Notes under the pieces: generated by a model
Database searches by the model: none
What the model was told of the DNA's origin: nothing
Seen by the model: only the letters and a program-made list of their open reading frames with translations
Assembly: GCA_023417775.1 (NCBI GenBank)
Contig: JAEZEJ010000073.1
Coordinates: 1-31,125 of the forward strand
Length of the DNA: 31,125 nucleotides
Source: Actinomycetes bacterium
GTDB lineage: Bacteria > Actinomycetota > Actinomycetes > Propionibacteriales > Nocardioidaceae
Reading direction: 5' to 3'
Made by a program: the position numbers and the translations under genes
Part shown: in pieces, positions 1-7,919 of the stretch
Layout: every line of letters begins with the position of its first letter
Position numbering within the stretch: position 1 is the first letter of the stretch

Positions 1-44
1 GGCGGCCACCAGGCCACCGGGCGCACCACGTCACCGCATTCCCG

Positions 45-977
45 CTATCCCGCCAGGCGACTCTCCCGGTCGTAGTTCTGACCGAGGAAGCGCGGCTGAC
101 GCGCCCAACGGAAGGCGAACATCATCACCACGAGGGTCGCGACATAGGGCAGCATCAGCACGAACTGGTGCGGGATGCCGATACCGGCCACCTGGGCACG
201 CAGCGCCAGCACCTCCATGCCGGCGAAGAAGGCCGCACCCGCGAGGATGTACTGCGGACGCCAGCCGCCGAGGAAGGCCAGCGCGATCACCAGCCAGCCG
301 CGTCCGGCGACCATGCCCTCGGTGAACGTGCCGGTGTAGACCATCGGCAGGTACGCCCCAGCCACACCCACCAGACAGGCCCCCAGCACCGAGGCGACGA
401 TCCGCGTGCGCGCCACATTGACGCCCAGGCTGTCCGCCGACCGCGGGTTCTCACCGCAGGCGCGGAACCGCAGGCCCGCATTCGTCCGGTACATGAACCA
501 GAACAGCAGGCCGGACAGGATGAACGCCGTGTAGACGAGCAGATCGTGGTCGAAGAACATCTCCCCCAGGTACGGGATCTTCGACAGCAGCGGGATCGGA
601 TAGGACTCCAGCGTCGGGATGAGCGGCGGCTCCAGGGTGGTGCCGACCGCCACGCGGTACAGCAGGCTCGCCAGACCCAGCGCCGCGAAGTACAGCGCGA
701 GGCCGACGATGAACTGGTCGAGACGCCAGGTGGTCGTCATGACACCCAGGATCAGACCGAACAGCCCGGCCACCGCCGCCGCGACGAACACGCCGACCGC
801 ATTGCTGCCGACCGAGTAGCTCACCAGGAAGCCGACCGCCGCGCCGAGGACCATCAGGCCCTCCTGGCTGACATTGAAGACGCCCGCCCGGCCGCTGAGC
901 ACCGTACCTTGGGCCGCCAGCACGAAGGGCACCATCGCCGGAAGCACCAGCGCCACGAACTCCGCGATCTCGTTCAT
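45..977 (-). CDS. Nucleoside ABC transporter, second permease subunit
   Basis: 310-residue inner-membrane permease of the branched-chain/ribose/nucleoside permease family (BPD_transp_2). It is almost entirely hydrophobic, with about eight to ten predicted transmembrane segments, and has the family-typical N-terminal stretch 'GRAGVFNVSQEGLMVLGA', where this family usually shows FNIGxEGQ. It should form the translocation pore with the permease encoded just upstream and import a nucleoside or related purine/pyrimidine ligand. The ATG at 977 overlaps the stop of the upstream permease (ATGA). The same frame stays open far upstream, but that part lies antiparallel over the other permease and is not coding. 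This is the last gene of the four-gene operon visible here. The ligand is inferred from the family and is not shown by the sequence. Confidence 0.9.
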   Translation of the reverse strand: MNEIAEFVALVLPAMVPFVLAAQGTVLSGRAGVFNVSQEGLMVLGAAVGFLVSYSVGSNAVGVFVAAAVAGLFGLILGVMTTTWRLDQFIVGLALYFAALGLASLLYRVAVGTTLEPPLIPTLESYPIPLLSKIPYLGEMFFDHDLLVYTAFILSGLLFWFMYRTNAGLRFRACGENPRSADSLGVNVARTRIVASVLGACLVGVAGAYLPMVYTGTFTEGMVAGRGWLVIALAFLGGWRPQYILAGAAFFAGMEVLALRAQVAGIGIPHQFVLMLPYVATLVVMMFAFRWARQPRFLGQNYDRESRLAG

Positions 978-2062
978 CGCACTCGCCTCTCGAAACGCCG
1001 ACGCACCACATCGGACAGCAACAGGAACAGCAGGATCAGGGCCTGCACGATCAGCACCAGCTCGACCGGCACCTGGGCCGTGCGCTGCATGGAGCTCGCG
1101 CCGACCTCCAGCACCGCGATGCCGAAGGCGACGACGGGGATCGCCGCCATCGATCCGCGGGCCATGAGCCCGACGATGATGCCGAGGATGAGGAAGTTCG
1201 ACTGCATCCCCTCGAGCATCTTGCCGTGGACACCGGCGACCTCGATGGCGCCGGCGAGACCGCCGATGCCACCGCCGACGACGATGCCGAGACCGGCGAG
1301 CCGAGAGGTTCGCAGTCCGTGCACGAGCGAGGCACGGGGATTGGCTCCCACCGCCCGCATCTCGAAGCCCGACGGGGTACGGCGCACCCACAGCCACACC
1401 GCCACGCAGACCACGAGGGTGAGGACGACGCCCAGATGGATCGGCGGTGGTCCGCCGATGCCGGGCAGCCGGGCTCCGTCCCCGACCGGGACGGTCGCGG
1501 GGTGTCCCGCGCCGGCATCCGGCCACACATGCGAGGCCACATAGTCGATCAGCTGGAAGGAGACGAAGTTCAACAGCACGGTGCTGAGGATCTCGTTGAC
1601 CCCGAACCTCACCATGAGGACCGCGGCGATGCCGGCCCAGACGGCGCCGGCGAGGATGCCCGCGATCAGGACCATGGGCAGGAGCACCGGCAGCGGAAGG
1701 TCCGACAGCAGGATGCCCATCGCGACACCGCCGGTCGCGCCGACGAGCAGCTGACCTTCGGCACCGATGTTGAACTTTCCGGTCGCCAGCGGGATCGCGA
1801 AGGCATACGCGCAGAGCACGATCGGCACCCACTTGTGCAGCGTCTCCACGAGCCCGAAGGGAGTCGAGAACGAGGTGGTGAGGATCGACTCGATCGCACG
1901 CACCGGGTCGTACCCGAGCGCGACGATGATGATCGCTCCCACGACGAATGCCGCCAGGATCGAGAAGAGATAGCTGCCGGCCATCCACAGCAGACCGTTC
2001 GCCTTCTTCTCCGCGGCCACGGGTGCGGGCGACGGAGCCGGTTCGGTCGTCTGGACACTCAT
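974..2062 (-). CDS. Nucleoside ABC transporter, first permease subunit
   Basis: 362-residue inner-membrane permease of the BPD_transp_2 family. A short polar Pro/Ala-rich N-terminal tail precedes the first membrane helix at about residue 28. The segment 'LATGKFNIGAEGQLLVGA' is the hallmark of BmpA-associated nucleoside permeases. It pairs with the second permease encoded by the overlapping downstream gene. The start at 2062 (MSVQTTEPAP) is chosen because the 46 further in-frame codons upstream overlap a repeat-rich gap and the end of the ATPase gene, and encode no recognisable family sequence. No strong Shine-Dalgarno sequence precedes 2062. A 28-codon mini-ORF ends in a TGA that overlaps this ATG, so translation may depend on coupling. 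Confidence 0.9.
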   Translation of the reverse strand: MSVQTTEPAPSPAPVAAEKKANGLLWMAGSYLFSILAAFVVGAIIIVALGYDPVRAIESILTTSFSTPFGLVETLHKWVPIVLCAYAFAIPLATGKFNIGAEGQLLVGATGGVAMGILLSDLPLPVLLPMVLIAGILAGAVWAGIAAVLMVRFGVNEILSTVLLNFVSFQLIDYVASHVWPDAGAGHPATVPVGDGARLPGIGGPPPIHLGVVLTLVVCVAVWLWVRRTPSGFEMRAVGANPRASLVHGLRTSRLAGLGIVVGGGIGGLAGAIEVAGVHGKMLEGMQSNFLILGIIVGLMARGSMAAIPVVAFGIAVLEVGASSMQRTAQVPVELVLIVQALILLFLLLSDVVRRRFERRVR

Positions 2063-2145
2063 GCCGCCACCGCCTGGACAACGAACACGACAGGCCGATG
2101 CCGGCATGAGGAGGTGTTCATGGTTCGCTCGCTTCGCTCGCTCAT
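2059..2145 (-). CDS. Candidate bridging mini-ORF between ATPase and permease genes
   Basis: An open frame of 28 codons. Its ATG (2145-2143) overlaps the TGA of the ATPase gene and its TGA (2061-2059) overlaps the ATG of the permease, giving ATGA at both ends. It begins M-SER-SER, encoded by two tandem 9-bp units (AGCGAGCGA), then continues TMNTSSCRHRPVVFVVQAVAA. No family is recognised and the peptide itself may have no function. The likely role is to carry ribosomes across the 79-bp gap in the operon. Two other junctions in this window have the same design (6582-6686 and 28947-28991). Whether it is translated is inference. Confidence 0.4.
   Translation of the reverse strand: MSERSERTMNTSSCRHRPVVFVVQAVAA
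2123..2144 (-). repeat. 9-bp-unit repeat at the end of the ATPase gene
   Basis: From the ATPase TGA onward the minus strand reads TG, then AGCGAGCGA twice in tandem, then AC. Each unit is three codons (Ser-Glu-Arg) in the mini-ORF frame. Related, more degenerate units begin at the stop codons of the MFS gene (6685-6671) and the hydrolase gene (28990-28969). Confidence 0.6.
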
Positions 2146-3743
2146 CGCTGCACTCCCACTCCGGCCATGCTCTGGCCCACCGCCGTCTGGTCGACGGCAC
2201 CTCGCGCCCATTCGCCGGCGAACTCGCCGTTGTAGATCGTCACCAACCGGTCCGACAGCGCCACCAGCTCGTCCAGGTCCTCCGAGAGCAGCAGCACCGA
2301 ACAGCCGGCATCCGTCGCCTTGCGCACCTGCTCGTAGACGAACTGCGTCGACCGCAGGTCCAGGCCCCGGGTGGGGTTGTGCAGGATCAGCAGGCTCGGC
2401 TGGTGCGCGAAGGCACGTGCCAGGATGACGCGCTGGATATTGCCGCCGGATAGATCGCCGGCGAGGGCATTGGGCCCGTTCGCACGGATCGAGTACGTGT
2501 CGATCGCCTCGGCGGCCTTCTGTCGCGCCGCCTTCCAGTCGATGAGCCCGCCCCGACGGATATCGGAGGATCGCTGCGAGCCCAGGACCAGGTTCTCGGC
2601 CACCGTCATGGTGGGCAGCACCCCGTCGCCGTCGCGGTCCTCCGGCACATAGGCGACCTTGGCGGCGAGCCATTCCCGGGTGGGACGGCCGACGAGATCG
2701 GTGCCCCGGATCCAGACTCCACCCGACTCGGGGGCGCGCACGCCCGCGACCGCCTCGGCGAACTCGACCTGCCCGTTGCCGGCGACCCCGGCGACCCCGA
2801 GGATCTCACCACGCGCCATCGAGAAGGACAGTCCGCGGACCGCCTCGACCCCGTGATCGTTGCGGACCCGCAGGCCCTCGACTCGGATCGCGCCGGCCTC
2901 GGTGGGCTGATGGTGCGAGGGCTCGACCGATTCGACCACCTCGGCGACATCCTCCACGTCCTCGACCACGCCGGTCGCGATGACCGCCGCCTCCGGGACG
3001 CCGTCGTCGAGGTCACGGCCGACCATGATGCCCGCGAGCGCCTCGGCATCCGTCTCCTCACGACGGACCGTCGCGATCCGCTGCCCGTCGCGCATGACCG
3101 TCATCCGGTCGCAGGCGGCCATCGTCTCGCGGATCTTGTGGGTGATGAGGATGACGCTGAGTCCCTCGTCGACCATCGTCCGCATGGAGCCGAACAGCTC
3201 GTCGACCTCGCCGGGCGTGAGATTGGTGGTCGGCTCGTCGAGGATGAGCGTGCCGACCCCGCGGTACAGCGCCTTGAGGATCTCGACCCGCTGACGCACG
3301 CCGACGGGAAGGTCCTCCACGATCGCATCCGGATCGACGTGCAGGCCGAAGCGGCTGCTCAGCTCGGCTACCTGCTCACGCGGATCGGACAGATCCAGTC
3401 GCCACGCCGGGCCGGGAAGCTTGGTCCCCAGCACGATGTTCTCCGTGACGGTGTAGCTGTCGATCTGCAGGAAGCTCTGGTGCACCATGCCGACCCCGGC
3501 GTCGATCGCATCCTTGGGCGAGGCGATGGAGACCTCGCTACCGTCGATCGCGATGCTGCCGGCATCGGCCCGGTAGAGGCCGTAGAGCACGTTCATCAAG
3601 GTCGTCTTGCCCGCGCCGTTGCCGCCCAGGAGGCCGTGGATCTCGCGCGGAGCCACCTCCAGCTCGGCTTCATCGAGCGCCCTGACGGGGCCGAACTCCT
3701 TGACGATCCCGCGCATGGCGAGCCGTGGAGTCACGTCGCTCAC
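2142..3743 (-). CDS. Nucleoside ABC transporter, double ATPase subunit
   Basis: 533-residue cytoplasmic ATPase with two fused nucleotide-binding domains, the arrangement of sugar and nucleoside importers (MglA/RbsA/BmpA-associated). Domain 1 has Walker A GNGAGKTT at about residues 41-48, signature LPVGVRQRVEI and Walker B LILDEPTTNLTP. Domain 2 has the degenerate P-loop GVAGNGQVEF, signature LSGGNIQRVIL and Walker B LLILHNPTRGLD. A His-Asn pair there replaces Asp-Glu, consistent with one weak ATP site, as is common for second domains in this family. The domains are joined by an acidic linker rich in E, D and V (about residues 245-285) that is longer than usual. The GTG start at 3743 overlaps the lipoprotein stop (GTGA), so the genes are translationally coupled. 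Confidence 0.93.
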   Translation of the reverse strand: MSDVTPRLAMRGIVKEFGPVRALDEAELEVAPREIHGLLGGNGAGKTTLMNVLYGLYRADAGSIAIDGSEVSIASPKDAIDAGVGMVHQSFLQIDSYTVTENIVLGTKLPGPAWRLDLSDPREQVAELSSRFGLHVDPDAIVEDLPVGVRQRVEILKALYRGVGTLILDEPTTNLTPGEVDELFGSMRTMVDEGLSVILITHKIRETMAACDRMTVMRDGQRIATVRREETDAEALAGIMVGRDLDDGVPEAAVIATGVVEDVEDVAEVVESVEPSHHQPTEAGAIRVEGLRVRNDHGVEAVRGLSFSMARGEILGVAGVAGNGQVEFAEAVAGVRAPESGGVWIRGTDLVGRPTREWLAAKVAYVPEDRDGDGVLPTMTVAENLVLGSQRSSDIRRGGLIDWKAARQKAAEAIDTYSIRANGPNALAGDLSGGNIQRVILARAFAHQPSLLILHNPTRGLDLRSTQFVYEQVRKATDAGCSVLLLSEDLDELVALSDRLVTIYNGEFAGEWARGAVDQTAVGQSMAGVGVQR

Positions 3744-4735
3744 TTGGGCTCCGTCTGATCGAGCTCGACGGTGATGGACCCGTCCTTGATGCCCTCGACG
3801 GCCTCGTCGACCGCGGTGCGCACCTCGGCGGGCACCGCGTCGCTGACCTCGACGCTGGCCCCCTTGCCGAAGCCCATCTGGTAGTAGCCGGAGCGCTCAC
3901 CGGACTCGATCGACTCGAGGATCTCCTGCAGCGGCTGCTCGAAGTCGTAGAGCACCGTCGCGGCGTAGTGGTCGGGCCCGTTCTTGGACTTATCGGTGTA
4001 CTTGACGGTCAGCCACGCCTCGCCCGCCGGCTTCTGGGTGACGGCCTTGAAGGCACCGACGACGCCGAGGTTGAGGGAGGTCACGATGACGTCATTGCCG
4101 CCGGAGAGGAGCTGGGTGGTGAGCTGCTGGGCCTTGACGGTCTCGTTGAAGTCGCCCGACCAGACGGGATTCAGGGTGACATCCTTGCCGCTGTCGGCGA
4201 TGGCCTGCTCGACCGCGTGCACCTCCGAATAGGAGAACGGGAGCGACAGGCCACCGAGGTAGCCGACCTGGCCGCTCGAGGTGAGGTTCGCGGCGAGGGT
4301 GCCGATCGGGTAGAAGACGGTGTGGAAGTTCCGGTCGATGACCCAGACATTGTCGGGCTGGTTCTCCGGCTCGCCGTCGAACTCCGCGATGAAGGTGACG
4401 TCCGGGTTCTGCTCGGCGATCTTGGCGGTCGCATCGTAGAACTGCGAGCCGTGCGTCCAGACCACGGAGAAGCCGTCGGCGACGTACTCGTTCAGGACCC
4501 GCTCGATATCGGGGACGGGCACGCTCTCGGAGTGTCCGGTGCGAGCACCGTCGGCCTCGGCCGCTTCGAGGGCCTTGAGCCCCAGGGCGTTGTAGTCGGC
4601 ATCGGTCGTCGGGCCCGAGAAGATGCCCGCGACGCTCACCTCGTCTCCGCCGCCGGACTCTCCGCCGCAGGCGGCCAGGAGCGTCATCGCCACCGCTGCT
4701 GCCGTCACACTCACCACTCGGGTCCACCGGAACAT
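3740..4735 (-). CDS. BMP-family nucleoside-binding lipoprotein
   Basis: 331-residue substrate-binding lipoprotein of the BMP/Med/PnrA family. The signal peptide is MFRWTRVVS followed by a hydrophobic core and the lipobox LLAAC. Cys23 would be lipidated and anchor the protein outside the membrane. A Gly/Ser/Glu linker follows, then the binding domain, with typical BMP features such as FSGPTTDADYNALGLKAL near the start and the WVIDRNFHTVFYPIGTLAANL segment. It captures the ligand, probably a nucleoside, and delivers it to the two permeases downstream. A good Shine-Dalgarno (GAGAGGAG) lies about 7 nt before the ATG. It is the first gene of the transporter operon. Confidence 0.92.
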   Translation of the reverse strand: MFRWTRVVSVTAAAVAMTLLAACGGESGGGDEVSVAGIFSGPTTDADYNALGLKALEAAEADGARTGHSESVPVPDIERVLNEYVADGFSVVWTHGSQFYDATAKIAEQNPDVTFIAEFDGEPENQPDNVWVIDRNFHTVFYPIGTLAANLTSSGQVGYLGGLSLPFSYSEVHAVEQAIADSGKDVTLNPVWSGDFNETVKAQQLTTQLLSGGNDVIVTSLNLGVVGAFKAVTQKPAGEAWLTVKYTDKSKNGPDHYAATVLYDFEQPLQEILESIESGERSGYYQMGFGKGASVEVSDAVPAEVRTAVDEAVEGIKDGSITVELDQTEPK

Positions 4736-5073
4736 GGACGCTCCTCTCGATCAGGGCGGGTCGGTATGACCTACGCCACAAGGTGAGAACATTGCAGCGT
4801 CTAACGAGTCGAGCGGTCATGGTGGGTTACTGCCAAAAACTCAGGGAAATTTCAGGCAGATTTCGTTTCCGGCGGGGAACTTCAACTTTTTCCCTGGCAT
4901 CCCAGGGTGATCGGAGACCCCTCGGATCACCCGAAGCGGAGGATTCCCGCCGGACCGCGACGTGATACCGCGCACGTAGATTTCACCGTCATTTCAACGG
5001 TTTCGGCCAGGTAACGCGGGAGCGGCATACGGAAACCCCGACGCGAGGCAGGGGACCGTCGAGTGGCGAGAAC
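4736..5073 (-). promoter_or_regulatory. Upstream region of the nucleoside importer operon with overlapping hairpins
   Basis: Non-coding gap of 338 bp between guaB and the transporter operon, with a clearly AT-richer patch at about 4830-4890 that probably holds the promoter and regulator sites. Two hairpins share bases 4905-4907 and cannot form together. One is CCCTGG (4892-4897) with CCAGGG (4902-4907). The other is GGGTGATC (4905-4912) with GATCACCC (4925-4932), with three more inner pairs after one G-G mismatch. This could be an attenuator in the leader or a protein-binding palindrome. It does not match a purine, cobalamin or ykkC riboswitch that I can recognise. A weak GC stem near 5036-5054, followed on the minus strand by TTT, could end guaB transcription. 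Confidence 0.4.
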
Positions 5074-6585
5074 CTAGAGGACGGTGTAGTTGGGAGCCTC
5101 GACGGTCATCTGGATGTCGTGCGGGTGCGATTCCTTCAGGCCGGCCGCGGTGATCCGCACGAAGCGCCCCTTCTCCTGCAGCTCGGGCACATTGCGCGAG
5201 CCGACGTAGAACATCGACTGGTGCAGGCCGCCGACGAGCTGGTGCGCGACCGTCGACAGCGGACCGCGATAGGCGACCCGGCCCTCGATCCCCTCGGGGA
5301 CGATCTTGTCGTCGCTGGTCACATCGGCCTGGAAGTAGCGGTCCTTGGAGTAGGACTTCTTGCCGCGTGAAGCCATCGCGCCGACCGAGCCCATGCCCCG
5401 ATAGGCCTTGTACTGCTTGCCGTTGACGAAGATCAGCTCTCCCGGGCTCTCCTCGCAGCCGGCGAGCAGCGAGCCCACCATGACCGAGTCGGCACCGGCC
5501 ACGAGCGCCTTGGCGATGTCCCCGGAGTACTGCAGGCCGCCGTCCGCGATGAGCGGGACGCCCGCCGGCTTGGTAGCGAGCGATGCCTCGTAGACGGCCG
5601 AGACCTGGGGGACGCCGACACCGGCGACGACACGCGTGGTGCAGATCGAGCCCGGACCGACGCCGACCTTCACGGCATCGACGCCTGCGTCGACCAGCGC
5701 CTGGGCGCCCGCACGGGTGGCGATATTGCCGCCGACGATCTGAACGCCGTCGAAGGCAGGGTCGGCCTTCAGCCGGCGCACCATCTCGAGGAGCGCGCTG
5801 GCGTGCCCGTGCGCGGTGTCGACGACGAGCACGTCGACCCCCGCCTCCATCAGGCGGCCGGCGCGGTCATAGGAGTCGCCGAAGAAACCGACGGCGGCGC
5901 CCACGAGCAGTCGGCCCTCGCTGTCCTTGGTGGCCAGGGGGAACTGCTCGGACTTGACGAAGTCCTTGACGGTGATGAGGCCCGCGAGGCGACCGTCGGC
6001 ATCGACGATGGGCAGGCGCTCGCGCTTGTGCGCGCGCAGCAGCTCGGCGGCGTCCTCGCGGCTGATGCCCACCGGCCCGGTGATGAGCGGCATCGGGGTC
6101 ATGATCTCGCCGACCGTCTTCTGCGACCATTCCGCGACCGGCACGAAGCGCAGATCGCGATTGGTGATGATGCCGAGCAGCGTGTTGTCGGAATCGACGA
6201 CCGGGAGGCCCGAGACGCGGTACTGACCGCAGATCTCGTCGAGCTCCTCGAGGGTGGCCTTGGGGTGGGTGGTGACCGGATTGGGGATCATGCCGGTCTG
6301 GGTGCGCTTGACGAGGTCGACCTGGTAGGCCTGATCCTCGATCGAGAGATTGCGGTGGAGGATGCCGATGCCGCCCTCGCGGGCCATCGCGATCGCCATC
6401 CGCGACTCGGTGACGGTGTCCATCGCGCTGGACAACAGCGGGATGCGCAGGGTGATGTCGCGGGTCAGCCGCGCCGTGGTGTCGACATCGCTGGGGATGA
6501 CATCGGTCTCCCCCGGCAACAGCAGCACATCGTCGTAGGTGAGCCCCAGGCTCGCGAACTTCTCCGGGATACCGACCTCGCTCAT
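5074..6585 (-). CDS. guaB: Inosine-5'-monophosphate dehydrogenase
   Basis: 503-residue IMP dehydrogenase, which oxidises IMP to XMP with NAD+ in the committed step of guanine nucleotide synthesis. It has a (beta/alpha)8 catalytic barrel interrupted by two CBS domains at about residues 100-220. The catalytic loop is GVGPGSICTTR with the nucleophilic Cys325, and the flap region follows at about residues 400-430 (YRGMGSVGAMASRG). Length and order match the bacterial family. The start at 6585 (MSEVGIPEKF) follows a GGTGGGGGTG ribosome-binding region. In-frame codons further upstream cross a 66-bp palindrome and are unlikely to belong. The ATG overlaps the TGA of a mini-ORF that links it to the MFS gene upstream. 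Confidence 0.97.
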   Translation of the reverse strand: MSEVGIPEKFASLGLTYDDVLLLPGETDVIPSDVDTTARLTRDITLRIPLLSSAMDTVTESRMAIAMAREGGIGILHRNLSIEDQAYQVDLVKRTQTGMIPNPVTTHPKATLEELDEICGQYRVSGLPVVDSDNTLLGIITNRDLRFVPVAEWSQKTVGEIMTPMPLITGPVGISREDAAELLRAHKRERLPIVDADGRLAGLITVKDFVKSEQFPLATKDSEGRLLVGAAVGFFGDSYDRAGRLMEAGVDVLVVDTAHGHASALLEMVRRLKADPAFDGVQIVGGNIATRAGAQALVDAGVDAVKVGVGPGSICTTRVVAGVGVPQVSAVYEASLATKPAGVPLIADGGLQYSGDIAKALVAGADSVMVGSLLAGCEESPGELIFVNGKQYKAYRGMGSVGAMASRGKKSYSKDRYFQADVTSDDKIVPEGIEGRVAYRGPLSTVAHQLVGGLHQSMFYVGSRNVPELQEKGRFVRITAAGLKESHPHDIQMTVEAPNYTVL

Positions 6586-6686
6586 GCCGTCACCCCCACC
6601 TGGACCGAGATTTGCTGGGTATTCGTCAACCCTGCACGGTCTGCGTTGACGAAGATGGAGCAAATCTCGGCTCTGCGCTCGCTCAT
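6582..6686 (-). CDS. Candidate bridging mini-ORF spanning a palindrome before guaB
   Basis: An open frame of 34 codons beginning MSERRAEICS. Its ATG (6686-6684) overlaps the TGA of the MFS gene, and its TGA (6584-6582) overlaps the guaB ATG. The frame reads straight through the 66-bp inverted repeat at 6605-6670 without a stop. The 10-bp sequence CATGAGCGAG occurs at both edges (6687-6678 and 6586-6577), like a target duplication. No protein family is recognised. The likely effect is translational coupling of guaB to the gene before it. Translation has not been shown. Confidence 0.4.
   Translation of the reverse strand: MSERRAEICSIFVNADRAGLTNTQQISVQVGVTA
6605..6670. repeat. 66-bp palindromic element in the guaB leader
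   Basis: Near-perfect inverted repeat. The outer arms CCGAGATTTGCT (6605-6616) and AGCAAATCTCGG (6659-6670) are exact over 12 bp. After a symmetric 5x5 internal loop, the inner arms TTCGTCAAC (6622-6630) and GTTGACGAA (6645-6653) are exact over 9 bp, with a 14-nt loop. It is AT-richer than the flanks and abuts the 9-bp-unit repeat at 6671-6685. There is no U tract, so it is not an ordinary terminator, and it fits no riboswitch class I know. The inner core and part of the loop resemble the repeats at 24308-24390, which suggests a family of dispersed palindromes. Confidence 0.75.
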
Positions 6687-7873
6687 GTCCCAAGTCTACG
6701 GCGGGCGACCACCGCGACACACCCGGCCGCCAGCGCTGTGAGCCCGAGCACAGCCCAGGCGGTCGCGGGCCATCCTCCACCGCTCCAGGCGAGGCCGAGC
6801 GCGGCCCCGAGCACACTCGATCCGGCGTAGTAGCCCGAGACATAGAGACCGCTGGCCGCCGGGCCGAGATCGCGTGCGACCACCGGCATCCAGCCACTGG
6901 CGACCGCGTGCGCGGCGAAGAATCCCGCGGTCAGCAGGACGAGGCCGAACACGATGAGCCACAGCCGGTCGACGAGGGTCACCGCGACGCCGGCGGCCAT
7001 CAGCGCCAGGCCGACGACGATGCTGACCGGGCGGCCGAAGCGGTCGGCGGCCCGGCCGGCCACGACCGAGGCCACCGTCCCCGCGAGATAGGCCAGGAAG
7101 ACCAACCCCACGAGGCCGGGCGAGAGCGAGAAGGGAGGGGCCACGAGCCGGTAGGTGAGGAAGTTGTAGAGGCCGACGAAGCCGCCCATGAGCAGGAAGG
7201 GGATCGCGGCCAGCGCCCAGACGTCCACCCGCAGCCAGGCGCGCGGGTCGGCGCGCACTCGCTCGGCCTGCTCGCGACGGGGCACCTGGTCGCTCGAGGG
7301 CAGCAGGATCATGAACGCGACAGCGGCCGCGGCGGCACCCGCTCCGAGGACCGCATCGGCCACCCGCCACGGGGCGAACTCCGAGACGGCGGAGGTGACG
7401 AGCCGCCCGAACACCCCGCCGAGGGTGTTGCCGGCGACATAGAGTCCCATGGCCTGGCCGAGACCGGCCGGATGCACCTCGGCACCGACATGGCCCATCG
7501 CGACACCGACGACCCCGGCGAGCGCCAGCCCCAGCACCACGCGCGCCCCGAGGAGGAGCTCGAAGGTCGGCATCACCGTGCTGATCAACTGTGCCGCCAC
7601 CGCGATGACGAGACCGACCCGCATGACGCTCGCTCGCCCCACCCGCTGCCCCAGCCAGGTCGCCAGGACGACGGTGATCGCGAGTCCCCCGGTGCCCGCC
7701 GACACGGTGAGGGCGGCCGCCGTGGCGGAGACGTCGAAAGCGGCGCCGATCTGCGGCAGGAGCGGCTGAGTGCTGTAGAGCATGCCGAAACCGGCGATCC
7801 CCGCCATGAGCATCGCCCAGTTGAGCCGCCGATATCCCGGTGTCCCGGGCCGGTGGCCTTCCTGTGCGCTCAC
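6683..7873 (-). CDS. MFS transporter, 12-TM drug/metabolite exporter type
   Basis: 396-residue integral membrane protein with two sets of six transmembrane helices and short loops. The N-terminal segment (RLNWAMLMAGIAGFGMLYSTQPLLPQIGAAF) and the loop 2-3 region LGQRVGRASVMRVG fit the YnfM/arabinose-efflux-like branch of the major facilitator superfamily. The substrate is unknown. I chose the GTG at 7873 (VSAQEGHRPG) because a -10-like TAGCGT sits 7 nt upstream, as in leaderless actinobacterial starts. The 35 in-frame codons further upstream are Arg/Pro-rich and not family-like. It lies 46 bp downstream of the TetR gene on the same strand, and its stop overlaps the mini-ORF leading into guaB. 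Confidence 0.85.
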   Translation of the reverse strand: MSAQEGHRPGTPGYRRLNWAMLMAGIAGFGMLYSTQPLLPQIGAAFDVSATAAALTVSAGTGGLAITVVLATWLGQRVGRASVMRVGLVIAVAAQLISTVMPTFELLLGARVVLGLALAGVVGVAMGHVGAEVHPAGLGQAMGLYVAGNTLGGVFGRLVTSAVSEFAPWRVADAVLGAGAAAAAVAFMILLPSSDQVPRREQAERVRADPRAWLRVDVWALAAIPFLLMGGFVGLYNFLTYRLVAPPFSLSPGLVGLVFLAYLAGTVASVVAGRAADRFGRPVSIVVGLALMAAGVAVTLVDRLWLIVFGLVLLTAGFFAAHAVASGWMPVVARDLGPAASGLYVSGYYAGSSVLGAALGLAWSGGGWPATAWAVLGLTALAAGCVAVVARRRLGT

Positions 7874-7880
7874 CCCCGTG

Positions 7881-7886
7881 ACGCTA
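7881..7886 (-). promoter_or_regulatory. -10 element of a probable leaderless promoter for the MFS gene
   Basis: TAGCGT on the minus strand ends 7 nt before the GTG at 7873, and no Shine-Dalgarno is present. This spacing puts the transcription start at or next to the start codon. Confidence 0.4.
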
Positions 7887-7919
7887 CCTGCGCCCCATCG
7901 TCGCGGACGGGGCGAGTCC

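Noticed and set aside
1..44. Possible start of another minus-strand gene downstream of the transporter operon
   Set aside because: The ATG at 39 hits a stop after two codons, and GTG starts in the other frames give too few residues to judge.
45..2081. A single 678-codon minus-strand frame suggesting one fused permease
   Set aside because: Only its last 310 codons are permease-like. The first part is an Arg/Gly-rich shadow of the other permease gene, which is in a different frame and has its own start and stop.
4736..5073. Possible purine, cobalamin or ykkC riboswitch before the nucleoside importer
   Set aside because: Conserved core sequences of these classes are not present on either strand; only simple hairpins are seen.
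6605..6670. The guaB palindrome as a Rho-independent terminator of the MFS gene
   Set aside because: There is no U tract, the stem is AT-rich with a large internal loop, and an open frame runs through it, unlike the GC-rich terminators elsewhere in the window.
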